64,000 nucleotides of DNA from an uncultured Caryophanales bacterium (GTDB taxonomy: Bacteria; Bacillota_I; Bacilli_A; RFN20; CAG-826). Location: positions 1 to 64,000 of the forward strand of contig CABQKC010000011.1 of NCBI GenBank assembly GCA_902464635.1. The letters are read 5' to 3'. The position numbers and the translations under genes are program-made. A model generated the notes under the pieces. It was not told the origin of the DNA. It saw only the letters and a program-made list of their open reading frames with translations, and made no database searches. Shown here piece by piece: positions 1-8,833 of the stretch (the first letter of the stretch is position 1; every line of letters starts with the position of its first letter).

Positions 1-131
1 ATATTACAAAAGGGTTTGCTTTCTTTATCACCAATTTGGTGTGCTGCTAGAAAAAGTTTTGTTCTAATGCTTTCTCTTCTTCTTTTTTGCTTAATTAAAG
101 TGTAACCTTTATTTATATAAAGAGATTGATT

Positions 132-626
132 ATGGAAACAACATTACAAGATACATTACAATTCGCTGAATTATTTGGTTCAATGGTAGCCTTTGTCGAG
201 GATAAGGAAATTGAATATGATTTGCCTACTTCGATGGAAATATCTACCTTTCTAGCTGCTGTCGCATTTTTAAAAGATATTGATGATGACAAGGCTTTCC
301 TTGCTATAAGTAATGAAATTGCTAGGGCTATTGTTAAAGGAGAGTTCTATTTGGATAATGAAACAATCATCAAGAAAGATGAAGATACATACTTTGTCGA
401 TTTCGTTTCTTATCTTCTTTCTACTATAAATGCTGAATCATTTGCTACTACAGTTGATAAAGAATTAATGAAATTAGTTTCTTCTGCCACTAAGAAAGGT
501 TATGAAGAAAGAGATGAAGCACGTATGGGCCTATGCGAATCCATATTCAAAAGGGGTGATGATGAATTTGATATGGCTCCTATCTATGATGATGCTTCTA
601 ATGTCTTGAAAGGCTTTAATTCGTAA
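132..626 (+). CDS. Unknown small acidic protein
   Basis: I do not recognise this 164-residue protein. It has no signal peptide or membrane segment, is acidic and mostly helical-looking, and is probably cytoplasmic. A TTG lies in frame at 126, but the ATG at 132 is preferred because an AAAGAGA purine stretch sits about 7 bases before it. The stop overlaps the start of the next gene (TAATG at 624-628), so the two are probably translationally coupled and act together. The GltD-like gene follows 4 bases after that second gene. A helper or binding partner for its neighbours is possible, but nothing in the sequence proves it. Confidence 0.75.
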   Translation: METTLQDTLQFAELFGSMVAFVEDKEIEYDLPTSMEISTFLAAVAFLKDIDDDKAFLAISNEIARAIVKGEFYLDNETIIKKDEDTYFVDFVSYLLSTINAESFATTVDKELMKLVSSATKKGYEERDEARMGLCESIFKRGDDEFDMAPIYDDASNVLKGFNS

Positions 627-1441
627 TGGTAACAAAATCAAAGAATTCTTCATCCACCCTTATGTATTTGCTTGATGGAAAGATTGGGCAAGGTTTTTAT
701 AATGAAATTTCAGATAATGTAAAAAAGGGCAGTGGAGAATTATTTAAGGATAGCCTTAGAAGATATTTCATCTATTTTGCTGAATCGATATCTTCCTCAG
801 TTATTGCACCTAAATTAAGTTCGGTTGAATTTATCGATATTATTTCTTATCTTTGCTTTTATATTGGTCAATATCCTGAACTATTTGGCAGGATGAAAGC
901 GTATTTTGATGACGAAGAATATTATTCATTTAATGTAGGCATTAAGTTATTTAATGATTTTATTGAAAGAATGTGCAAGGCCTTGGATGAGCCTAGGCTT
1001 TCTAAGTTCTATCTTCGCTTGAATGTTGATGACGATATTAAACCAGTTGTTGATAAGAAATACCTTTTTGATATGGAAGTATTCTTTTCTTCTCCTTCAA
1101 TTGGTAAGCTGATTAATGAAGATACCGTATCTAGCAAGGTCAATATCTATATAAAGAACATAAGTGATAAGAAATCTGTCTTCTCTTTGACTTTGTTTGA
1201 TTATGTAAATAATGCAAAATCATCCCCGATAATTGTTAATCCAAAAGGGGATAAGGTTATTAAATCTCTTTCAGTTGATATTCCTTATTCTTCCTTGCTT
1301 CCTAATGGCTTGGCTCGACTTGGATTATTATGTGAAACCAAGACGCATATAGTGGATATTAAAGACAAAAAGAAGAATCTAAAACTTGAATACAATAAGG
1401 TTGAACTTAAGATTTCTCCTTACTTAAGAATTGTAAAATAA
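626..1441 (+). CDS. Unknown protein, two-part, coupled to upstream gene
   Basis: This 271-residue protein is not recognised. The first half (about 1-130) is helix-rich with aromatic residues. The second half (about 140-265) alternates hydrophobic and polar residues like a beta-sandwich. There is no signal peptide or obvious membrane span, so it is probably cytoplasmic. Its ATG overlaps the stop of the preceding gene, and the next gene starts 4 bases after its stop, so three genes form one tight operon. It may be an accessory protein for the GltD-like oxidoreductase; this is inferred from position only. Confidence 0.75.
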   Translation: MVTKSKNSSSTLMYLLDGKIGQGFYNEISDNVKKGSGELFKDSLRRYFIYFAESISSSVIAPKLSSVEFIDIISYLCFYIGQYPELFGRMKAYFDDEEYYSFNVGIKLFNDFIERMCKALDEPRLSKFYLRLNVDDDIKPVVDKKYLFDMEVFFSSPSIGKLINEDTVSSKVNIYIKNISDKKSVFSLTLFDYVNNAKSSPIIVNPKGDKVIKSLSVDIPYSSLLPNGLARLGLLCETKTHIVDIKDKKKNLKLEYNKVELKISPYLRIVK

Positions 1442-1445
1442 CTAC

Positions 1446-2633
1446 ATGGATCAACTAGATTTAGCAAAATCTCTTTTAAATTTATCTTCTTCCTGTTTAG
1501 GATGTATTTCTCCTAAATGCGAATCTTTTTGTCGTTCAGGCATTCCTTATAAGACGATTAACATGTTAATTAAGGAAGGAAAAATAAAAGAGGCTAGCGA
1601 ACTCCTATATGATTTTAATCCATTCCCTGAACTTACTTTAGCTTTATGTGATTGTTCTAGCGGGGCTAAAGGGAATTGCATCAAAAGGAAAATAAATGAA
1701 CCCATTGATACAAAAGAAATAGAAAGGCTTCTTTCTTCTTGTCCATTCCCTTACATAAATCCTATAAAAAACAACAAGAAAGTAGCTATTATTGGTAGTG
1801 GGCCTGCCGGATGTAGTTTGGCTTATCAATTAATTAAAAAGGGATATGAAGTTACTATATTCGAAAAGAATAAACAAATAGGTGGTGCGATTTTTAATTA
1901 CATCCCTAGATTTAGATTTGATATGTCTATATTAGATTTAGTTAAATCTAAATTAGATAAATTGGGTGTTAAATTCGTCTTTTCTTATTATTGTGATAAA
2001 GACAAACTAGACCAATTAAAGAAAGAATATGATTATGTCTATCTTTGCATTGGTAATAATTTATCACGTCAAATACCTTATTCTTCTTCTAGAATAATCT
2101 ATGGCTTAGATTTACTTAACAAGACGATAAATAATTCAATTAGTTTTGATAAAGAAGATTCCTTTGTTGTTTATGGTGGCGGTAATGTGGCTTTTGATTG
2201 CGCGAACCTCTTATTAAAACAAGGACATAAAGTAACTCTTTTATATAGAAGAGATTTTGCTTCCATGCCTGCTAATAAAGAAGAAATTGATTTAGCCATT
2301 TCAAACGGAATCTCTTTTGTTTTTACTTCAGTTATAGATGATATAGAAGAAGATAAGGACAACTTAATAATAAAAACGATTAAGACGAAACTAGGAGAAG
2401 TTAAAAATGGCCGTGCTAGTTTTGAGAATACGACTATAAAAGGTGAAACATTAATTGGCTCATACCTAATTACATGTATTGGCCAAAAAAGTGACTACGA
2501 TTTATATAAAATAGCTAACCCATGCAGGCAAATAGAAGAGAATGTCTTCCTTTGTGGCGATTATTTTCATGGTTCAAAAACCATTGGCGAGGCCATCAAA
2601 GATGCCAAAATTGCCTCTTCCTTAATTGATTAA
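1446..2633 (+). CDS. GltD-like NAD(P)H/FAD oxidoreductase
   Basis: A 395-residue flavoprotein of the glutamate synthase small subunit/dihydropyrimidine dehydrogenase type. The N-terminal part carries Cys17, Cys20, Cys25 and Cys29, then Cys68, Cys70 and Cys78, the usual place for Fe-S ligands. An FAD-binding Rossmann motif (IGSGPAG) follows near residue 115, a second NAD(P)-binding motif (YGGGNVAFD) near 240, and the C-terminal CGD...GEAIKDAK flavoprotein ending. No GltB large subunit is present, so true glutamate synthase activity is not supported here. It probably moves electrons between NAD(P)H and an unknown partner. It is the last gene of a three-gene operon and is followed by an AT-rich terminator-like hairpin. 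Confidence 0.85.
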   Translation: MDQLDLAKSLLNLSSSCLGCISPKCESFCRSGIPYKTINMLIKEGKIKEASELLYDFNPFPELTLALCDCSSGAKGNCIKRKINEPIDTKEIERLLSSCPFPYINPIKNNKKVAIIGSGPAGCSLAYQLIKKGYEVTIFEKNKQIGGAIFNYIPRFRFDMSILDLVKSKLDKLGVKFVFSYYCDKDKLDQLKKEYDYVYLCIGNNLSRQIPYSSSRIIYGLDLLNKTINNSISFDKEDSFVVYGGGNVAFDCANLLLKQGHKVTLLYRRDFASMPANKEEIDLAISNGISFVFTSVIDDIEEDKDNLIIKTIKTKLGEVKNGRASFENTTIKGETLIGSYLITCIGQKSDYDLYKIANPCRQIEENVFLCGDYFHGSKTIGEAIKDAKIASSLID

Positions 2634-2661
2634 AATAATATATTTTAACTTTTGGAAAAAT

Positions 2662-2700
2662 TATAGTATTTCTTTCTTGTAGAAATGCTATATTTATTTT
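2662..2700 (+). terminator. AT-rich terminator-like hairpin
   Basis: A 12-bp stem (2662-2673 with 2681-2692, one G-U pair) with a 7-base loop is followed by TTTATTTT. It separates the GltD-like operon from the ABC exporter. The stem is AT-rich, so termination may be incomplete. Confidence 0.55.
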
Positions 2701-2716
2701 GACAAAGGAGTGGGTT

Positions 2717-3421
2717 ATGGGAACTGTAATGGAAGCGAAAAACTTGTGTAAATCCTTTGGTCAAGGGGAAGGTAAAGTCGACGCGATTAGAAATGTTAAT
2801 TTCAAGATAGAGCAAGGCGAACTTACTATTATTCTTGGACCTTCTGGAGCAGGTAAATCAACTTTATTGAATCTTATCGGCGGAATGGATTCCGCTACTT
2901 CTGGATCTTTAATTGTCAAAGGTGAGGATTTATCTAAATTTAATCAAAAACAACTAGGCGATTATAGACGTAATTACATTGGATTTGTTTTCCAGTTCTA
3001 TAACTTGATGCCTAATTTGACTGCTAAAGAAAATGTTGAATTAGCAACCGAACTTAAAAAAGATGCCCTCTCTGTAGATAAGACTTTGGAAGCTGTTGGG
3101 TTAGGTAAAAGATTTAACAATTTCCCATCCCAATTATCCGGAGGTGAACAGCAAAGAGTATCTGTAGCTAGGGCTATTGCTAAAAATCCAGATATTATTC
3201 TTTGTGATGAACCTACGGGCGCGCTTGATTATGAAACAGGCAAAGAGATTTTAAAGTTGCTAAGTTCCTGCGCGAAAAACCAAAAGAAAACCGTAATTAT
3301 TGTTACCCATAATAGTGCTTTAAAAGACATGGGCGATCATCTTCTTAGAATTAAAAATGGAGAGATTGTCTTAGATGAACATAACCCAAATCCGGTGGAT
3401 ATAGAAAGTATAGAGTGGTGA
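2717..3421 (+). CDS. ABC exporter ATP-binding protein, MacB/LolD type
   Basis: A 234-residue ABC ATPase of the MacB/LolD/FtsE group. Visible motifs are Walker A (GPSGAGKST), the Q-loop region (FVFQFYNL), the signature LSGGEQQR and Walker B ([11 protein letters not shown]), with a His switch in VTHN. The ATG at 2717 is chosen because AAAGGAG (2704-2710) stands 6 bases before it; an in-frame TTG upstream at 2699 has no such site. The FtsX-type permease gene begins 2 bases after the stop, so the two form one transporter. Relatives export or release lipoproteins, peptides or antibiotics; the substrate here cannot be told. Confidence 0.92.
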   Translation: MGTVMEAKNLCKSFGQGEGKVDAIRNVNFKIEQGELTIILGPSGAGKSTLLNLIGGMDSATSGSLIVKGEDLSKFNQKQLGDYRRNYIGFVFQFYNLMPNLTAKENVELATELKKDALSVDKTLEAVGLGKRFNNFPSQLSGGEQQRVSVARAIAKNPDIILCDEPTGALDYETGKEILKLLSSCAKNQKKTVIIVTHNSALKDMGDHLLRIKNGEIVLDEHNPNPVDIESIEW

Positions 3422-3422
3422 T

Positions 3423-5249
3423 ATGTCTAGTTTTGGTAAAACAATAGGGAGAACTTTGCTTTCTAATAAAGGAAGATTCTTGGCAAATTTCATTATTTGC
3501 CTTCTTTCCGTTGCTATTTCTAGCGGGTTAGGCATGTTGACTCCTTTTTTTACCGATGCTTTTGCTAAAAACTATAGCGAGACTACTCCTGATTTAACTA
3601 TCAAATGCAAATCAGAGTCAGGATTTTCTAACGAAGATATAGACAAAATCAAATCATATTCAGAAGTGAAAGAAATAAATCCATTCATGTCATATGATTC
3701 AAAAAATGGCGATGAATATTATAGATGTTATTTTCTTCCATTTAGCAAGGGCTCCTCTAAATTAGGGCTTCCTAAATTAAAAGAAGGAGAAGAGGAACTT
3801 TTTAACCTTGCCGAATGTTATTCGATTGAATCTTCCTTAAATAGAAAAAATTTAAAAATAGGGGATAAGATATCTATTAATGAACTTTCTTCTTTTGGGG
3901 ATGTCGAGGTTGTCGGGATTGTCGAAAGCGACCTTTATACTAGCGTTGCTAAAGAAAGAGCGTGGCTAGAAGATGAAAGCGAAGAGGAATATGTATCTGC
4001 TATTTTGTATTTTGATTCAGCTAAATTCCCTATATCTTTAATTACTTCTGATGTCTATGTAAGGCTAAATATTAATCACGATTATTTCTCTTTTAGTTAT
4101 GAAAACGAAGTTGCCAAGATAAAAAAGAAGATACTTTCAGATTTTGGTGAAGATAACGTCTCTATTTTGACTATGGAAGAAAACACTGGCTTCAAACTCT
4201 TTAGCGAATATAGCCAAAAGGTAAGCAAATTATCATATATATTCCCTATCTTCTTCGTTGGGGTATGTGGATTAATCAATTTGATTACCATCTCTAGGTT
4301 AATGAAAGATGAAAGAAAAGAGATAGGATGTTATTTCTCTTTAGGGGTTAGCAGGAAGAAGATTATATTTAAGTTCTGCCTTTTCTCAGTCTTATCTTCT
4401 GGATTAGGTTGCTTAGTAGGTTATTTATTAGGAGCCCCTTTCCTCCCTTATGTAGTAAGAAAGGCTTATGAAGACGTATTTAAACTAGGATCTTTTCATT
4501 TGACGATGTTTAGCCTTGCTGGCGTTTTGATTGCAGTTGGTATTACCTTTGCCTCATTACTAATTACCCTTTATATATCTTATTTATATTTAAAGGAAGA
4601 ACCTGCTGATTTATTAAAAGATGTTTCTCCTAAACCTGGCAAGAAGATCCTATTAGAAAGGATTACTTGGCTTTGGAATAAGATTTCATTTTCTTGGAAA
4701 TCAAGTTTCAGGAATATATTTAGGCAAAAGAAAAATCTTATTCTAACTTTATTCTCAACTTGCCTTTCAACTGGCTTGTTATTACTTGGATTTGGATTAA
4801 ACGATGCGAGTATTGCGTTAAAAAACGATGAACTTTTTGCAAATGTCGCTTCTTCTATGGGTTCGATTTCTGCAGTAATTATTCTATTTGCCATAGCTAT
4901 TTCGATAACTGTTATTTATTCTTTGGCCAATATGAATATCGAGGATAGAAAAAGAGAGATCGCAACTTTAAAAGTTCTAGGTTACAGGGATTTTGAATGC
5001 TCCATGTATTGCTTTAGGGAACTTGTATTTATTTGTATGACTGGCGCAGTTTTATCTCTTCCTTTAGCAGCAGGCTTCCTTGCTTGGCTATTTACTTTCC
5101 TAGGATTTGGGACAATTGGAGATGTGCAATGGTATTCTTACTTAGCTTCCATCCTTATGGTATTTATATCTGTTTTCATTGTTAATTCCCTTTTGTATCG
5201 TCACATTAAAAACATAGACATGAATGGGTCTTTGAAATCCGTTGATTAA
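3423..5249 (+). CDS. FtsX/MacB-type ABC permease
   Basis: A 608-residue membrane protein of the FtsX-like permease family. A first membrane span lies near residues 15-35 and is followed by a large extracytoplasmic domain (about 40-270). Three spans follow near 275-390. A cytoplasmic stretch and a second set of four hydrophobic segments (about 430-605) repeat the arrangement, so two FtsX units are present, as in Firmicute DUF214 permeases. Its ATPase gene ends 2 bases upstream. The pair probably uses ATP to drive a mechanical change in the extracytoplasmic domain. A perfect inverted repeat (5271-5288) follows the stop. Confidence 0.9.
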   Translation: MSSFGKTIGRTLLSNKGRFLANFIICLLSVAISSGLGMLTPFFTDAFAKNYSETTPDLTIKCKSESGFSNEDIDKIKSYSEVKEINPFMSYDSKNGDEYYRCYFLPFSKGSSKLGLPKLKEGEEELFNLAECYSIESSLNRKNLKIGDKISINELSSFGDVEVVGIVESDLYTSVAKERAWLEDESEEEYVSAILYFDSAKFPISLITSDVYVRLNINHDYFSFSYENEVAKIKKKILSDFGEDNVSILTMEENTGFKLFSEYSQKVSKLSYIFPIFFVGVCGLINLITISRLMKDERKEIGCYFSLGVSRKKIIFKFCLFSVLSSGLGCLVGYLLGAPFLPYVVRKAYEDVFKLGSFHLTMFSLAGVLIAVGITFASLLITLYISYLYLKEEPADLLKDVSPKPGKKILLERITWLWNKISFSWKSSFRNIFRQKKNLILTLFSTCLSTGLLLLGFGLNDASIALKNDELFANVASSMGSISAVIILFAIAISITVIYSLANMNIEDRKREIATLKVLGYRDFECSMYCFRELVFICMTGAVLSLPLAAGFLAWLFTFLGFGTIGDVQWYSYLASILMVFISVFIVNSLLYRHIKNIDMNGSLKSVD

Positions 5250-5270
5250 CCAACATACTTTTTTACCGAT

Positions 5271-5288
5271 TGAACAATGTTTTGTTCA
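5271..5288. repeat. Perfect 7-bp inverted repeat after the ABC permease
   Basis: TGAACAA (5271-5277) and TTGTTCA (5282-5288) flank a 4-base loop. Only a weak T-stretch follows, so this is either a poor terminator or an operator upstream of fucO. Confidence 0.4.
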
Positions 5289-5379
5289 TTTATCTAAATC
5301 GTTTTAAATTTGTCAAAAAACCTAACTTGGTTTTCATTTCGTTCTATAATAGATTTGAAGCATTGGAGGAATTGTTATT

Positions 5380-6528
5380 ATGTCTTATCGCTTCTGTTTA
5401 AACCCTGTTAGCTATCACGGATTCAATGCTATTGAAAATATTGCCGTCGAAGCTAAAACCCATCATTTCAAAAAGGCCTTAGTTGTCACTGATGAATCTT
5501 TAGTCAAGTTCCACGTTGTCGACCATGTCCTAAAAGTTCTTGATAATGCAAATCTTGCTTATGAAGTATTTGATCAAGTAAAGCCAAACCCAACCATCAA
5601 AAACGTTCAAGATGGTGTTGCTGCTTTTAAAAATGCCGAAGCCGATTATATTGTTGCTGTCGGTGGCGGATCCTCTATGGATACTGCTAAAGCCATTGGT
5701 ATCATCATTGCTAACCCAGAACATGCTGATGTTAGATCTCTTGAAGGTGCTATTGAAACCCAAAACCCATCTATGCCTATAATTGCTGTTCCAACAACTG
5801 CTGGAACCGCTGCCGAAGTTACCATCAACTATGTTATAACCGATGAAGAAAAGCATCGTAAATTCGTCTGTGTCGATCCTCATGACCTTCCAATCATCGC
5901 TGTTGTCGATCCACTTATGATGGAAACTATGCCAGCTAAATTAACAGCCGCCACTGGTATGGATGCCTTAACCCACGCTATTGAAGGCTATATTACCAAA
6001 GGTGCTTGGGAATTATCTGATATGTTCCATATCGAAGCTATCCGCATCATTTCCCATAATATCGAAGCTGCCTGCAGGAATGAAAAGAAAGGTAGAGAAG
6101 AAATGGCGCTTGGACAATATGTCGCTGGTATGGGATTCTCTAATGTCGGATTAGGTATGGTTCACTCCATGGCCCACCCATTATCTGCTTTCTATGATAC
6201 CCCACACGGTGTTGCTTGCTCTATCCTTCTTCCTACCGGCATGAAATATAATGCTCCATATTCTGGCGAAAAGTATCGTGAAATCGCTAGAGCAATGGGC
6301 GTAAAGGGTGTTGATTCCATGACCCAAGAAGAATATAGGAAAGCCGCTATCGATGCTGTCCAAAATCTTTCTATCGCCGTTGGAATTCCAGCCAACTTAA
6401 AAGGAATTGTCAAAGAAGAAGATTTATCCTTCCTTGCCGATTCCGCTATGGCTGATGCCTGTATGCCAGGCAATCCAGCCCCAATAACCAAAGAAGATGT
6501 CATCGCTCTTTATAAGAGTTTGATGTAA
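5380..6528 (+). CDS. fucO: Lactaldehyde reductase / 1,2-propanediol oxidoreductase
   Basis: A 382-residue iron-dependent group III alcohol dehydrogenase. It closely resembles E. coli FucO over its whole length, including GTAAEVTINYVITDEEK and DALTHAIEGYIT. It reduces lactaldehyde to 1,2-propanediol with NADH during fucose or rhamnose fermentation. Visible are the NAD-binding GGGSSMDTAK near residues 95-104, and metal ligands Asp and His in MDALTHAIEG (about 192-197), His in MVHSMAHP and His in DTPHG. A TATAAT box (5345-5350) and a strong GGAGGA site (5365-5370) precede the ATG. It stands alone and ends in a good terminator. No fucose catabolic genes are in the window, so a broader aldehyde reductase role is possible. 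Confidence 0.93.
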   Translation: MSYRFCLNPVSYHGFNAIENIAVEAKTHHFKKALVVTDESLVKFHVVDHVLKVLDNANLAYEVFDQVKPNPTIKNVQDGVAAFKNAEADYIVAVGGGSSMDTAKAIGIIIANPEHADVRSLEGAIETQNPSMPIIAVPTTAGTAAEVTINYVITDEEKHRKFVCVDPHDLPIIAVVDPLMMETMPAKLTAATGMDALTHAIEGYITKGAWELSDMFHIEAIRIISHNIEAACRNEKKGREEMALGQYVAGMGFSNVGLGMVHSMAHPLSAFYDTPHGVACSILLPTGMKYNAPYSGEKYREIARAMGVKGVDSMTQEEYRKAAIDAVQNLSIAVGIPANLKGIVKEEDLSFLADSAMADACMPGNPAPITKEDVIALYKSLM

Positions 6529-6540
6529 TTTATTCTCTTT

Positions 6541-6576
6541 AGCCGCCATTATTAACTTAGTGGCGGTTTTCTTTTT
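6541..6576 (+). terminator. Rho-independent terminator of fucO
   Basis: The stem CCGCCA (6543-6548) pairs with TGGCGG (6561-6566) and is extended by weaker outer pairs. TTTTCTTTTT follows. It lies 13 bases after the fucO stop. Confidence 0.85.
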
Positions 6577-6584
6577 GCAAATAT

Positions 6585-6626
6585 TTAGCACTCAACCCTT
6601 GCGAGTGCCAAAAAATGTATTATAGT
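6585..6626 (+). promoter_or_regulatory. CIRCE element overlapping the clpB promoter
   Basis: TTAGCACTC (6585-6593), a 9-base spacer and GAGTGCCAA (6603-6611) match the CIRCE operator of the HrcA heat-shock repressor, with one changed base in the second arm. A sigma-A-like promoter overlaps it: TTGCGA (6599-6604), 16 bases, TATAGT (6621-6626). HrcA bound here would cover the -35 box. The hrcA gene is not in the window. Confidence 0.93.
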
Positions 6627-6665
6627 AAATATAGCCATTGAGTTGGCGAAAGGAGAAAGAAACAT

Positions 6666-8786
6666 ATGAATATGCAAGAACAAGGTCCAATAGACTATGC
6701 TTCCGATCCTAATGTATTGGAAAAATTCGGCCGTAATGTAAATGATGCGGTCAGAGATGGAAAACTTGATCCAGTCATCGGTAGAGATGATGAGATCAGG
6801 AAAGTCGTCCAAGTTCTTTCTAGAAAAACTAAGAATAACGTAATTTTGCTAGGTGAACCTGGCGTTGGTAAAACTGCGATTGTTGAAGGTTTGGCTGAAA
6901 GAATAGTCAAAAACGATGTACCGACTTCTCTTCAAGGGAAGGAAGTATATGAGCTCGATATGGGCGCTCTAGTTGCTGGGGCTAAATATAGGGGCGAATT
7001 TGAGGAAAGGTTAAAAGCTGTCCTTAATAAAATAAAAGAATCCAATGGAAAGATTATTCTTTTCATCGATGAAATCCACCTTATTGTCGGCGCTGGTAAA
7101 TCTGATGGGGCCCTAGATGCTTCTAATATGCTAAAACCAATGCTAGCAAGAGGAGAAATCGATTGTATTGGCGCTACTACCTTAAATGAATATAGAGAAT
7201 ATATTGAAAAAGATAGGGCTCTAGAACGTAGATTTCAGCCTGTCATGGTTGGCGAGCCGACTGTTGCTGATACCATTTCTATCCTTCGTGGATTAAAGGA
7301 AAGGTTTGAATCCTTCCATGGGGTTAGGATTACCGATGGGGCTCTAGTTGCAGCTGCTACTTTATCTAATAGATATATAACCAATAGGTTTTTGCCTGAT
7401 AAGGCTATAGATTTACTTGATGAAGCCTGTGCTTCTATTAAAGTCGAAATCGAATCAATGCCTACTGAACTTGATGAAGCTAATAGGAAAATAAGGCAAC
7501 TTGAAATCGAAAAGGTCGCATTGGAGAAAGAAAAAGATGATTCTTCAAAGACTAGATTAGCGTCTTTGAATAATGATTTAACTTCCTTGAAAGTCCAATT
7601 TGATTCTCTTTCTAAGAAATGGAAAGAAGAAAAAGAAGGCATCAACGAGGCTAAAGAGATTAAGAAAGAACTAGAAAAAGCCAAATTTGATCTAGGGGTC
7701 AAGTTCTCTGAAGGGAATTACCAAGAAGCCTCTAAACTTCAATATCAAGTAATTCCATCATTAGAGAGCAAACTTACTTCATTAACTAAAGAAGGCTCTT
7801 CCGACCGCCTAGTTAACGAAATCGTTGATGAGGAAGAGATTTCTAAGATTGTATCTAGAATGACTGGAATTCCTACTTCTTCGCTTAATAAAGGCGATAG
7901 AGAAAAGGTTCTAGACCTCAAAAATGTTTTGGCTAAACGTGTTATTGGACAAGATAGTGCGATTAGCCTAGTCTATAATGCAATCCTTCGTCAGAGAGCA
8001 GGTATTAAAAATCCTAATAGGCCAATTGGTTCATTCTTGTTCCTAGGTCCTACTGGGGTTGGTAAGACTGAGGTTTCAAAAGCCTTGGCAGAAGCTTTAT
8101 TCGATGATGAAAATGATATCATTAGAATTGATATGTCTGAATATATGGAACGTTATAGCGTTTCACGTTTAATAGGTGCTCCTCCAGGATATGTTGGCTA
8201 TGAAGAAGGTGGCCAATTAACTGAAAAAGTTAGGAGAAATCCTTATTCCATAGTCCTATTTGATGAAATCGAAAAAGCCAATCCTGAAGTATTTAACCTC
8301 TTATTGCAGGTTCTAGATGAAGGAAGACTAACCGATTCTCAAGGTAGATTAGTTGACTTTAAGAATACGGTCATCATCATGACTTCTAACCTTGGATCTG
8401 AATATATCCTTGATGGACACAAAGACATGGTCGAGAAACTGCTTCATACAACCTTTAAGCCAGAATTCCTTAATAGAATTGATGAAATTGTCTATTTCAA
8501 TCCATTAAGCAAGGAAACTCAACGCTTAATCGTCAAGAAGATGTTAAACGAACTTCAAGAAAGGCTAAAGGAACAATATTATTCAGTAGATTTTGATGAA
8601 TCGATTACCGATTATGTCCTAGATTCTGCTTACAATACCGAATTTGGAGCACGTCCACTTAAGAGATTTATCCAAGATCAAATTGAAACCTATATCGCTT
8701 CTAGGATCGTCGAAGGCAACTTATCTACTAAGAAAGCCTATTTGATGAAACTTGAAAATCAAAAGCTCGAATTAATAGAGAAATAA
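6666..8786 (+). CDS. clpB: ClpB disaggregase lacking the N-domain
   Basis: A 706-residue AAA+ chaperone with two ATPase modules. Walker A sites are GEPGVGKTA (about 62-70) and GPTGVGKTE (about 460), with Walker B in FIDEIH (about 130) and LFDEIEKA (about 530). The coiled middle domain (about 265-385) has the ClpB pattern, with WKEEKEGI and a Tyr-Gln-x-IPxLE segment. There is no ClpP-binding IGF-type tripeptide, so it is a DnaK-partnered disaggregase and not a ClpC/ClpE protease subunit. The protein begins directly at the first AAA+ module, about 140 residues shorter than E. coli ClpB, as in Mollicutes. AAAGGAG (6649-6655) supports the start. CIRCE places it under HrcA control. Confidence 0.94.
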   Translation: MNMQEQGPIDYASDPNVLEKFGRNVNDAVRDGKLDPVIGRDDEIRKVVQVLSRKTKNNVILLGEPGVGKTAIVEGLAERIVKNDVPTSLQGKEVYELDMGALVAGAKYRGEFEERLKAVLNKIKESNGKIILFIDEIHLIVGAGKSDGALDASNMLKPMLARGEIDCIGATTLNEYREYIEKDRALERRFQPVMVGEPTVADTISILRGLKERFESFHGVRITDGALVAAATLSNRYITNRFLPDKAIDLLDEACASIKVEIESMPTELDEANRKIRQLEIEKVALEKEKDDSSKTRLASLNNDLTSLKVQFDSLSKKWKEEKEGINEAKEIKKELEKAKFDLGVKFSEGNYQEASKLQYQVIPSLESKLTSLTKEGSSDRLVNEIVDEEEISKIVSRMTGIPTSSLNKGDREKVLDLKNVLAKRVIGQDSAISLVYNAILRQRAGIKNPNRPIGSFLFLGPTGVGKTEVSKALAEALFDDENDIIRIDMSEYMERYSVSRLIGAPPGYVGYEEGGQLTEKVRRNPYSIVLFDEIEKANPEVFNLLLQVLDEGRLTDSQGRLVDFKNTVIIMTSNLGSEYILDGHKDMVEKLLHTTFKPEFLNRIDEIVYFNPLSKETQRLIVKKMLNELQERLKEQYYSVDFDESITDYVLDSAYNTEFGARPLKRFIQDQIETYIASRIVEGNLSTKKAYLMKLENQKLELIEK

Positions 8787-8792
8787 CCATCC

Positions 8793-8833
8793 AAAAATAG
8801 CTATCGAAATTAAATTCGGTGGCTATTTTTTTA
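8793..8833. terminator. Bidirectional terminator between clpB and the AlbA_2 gene
   Basis: A 13-bp stem (8796-8808 with 8815-8827, two G-U pairs) has A-runs on one side and T-runs on the other. It can end the convergent transcripts of both flanking genes and overlaps the end of the minus-strand gene. Confidence 0.85.
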
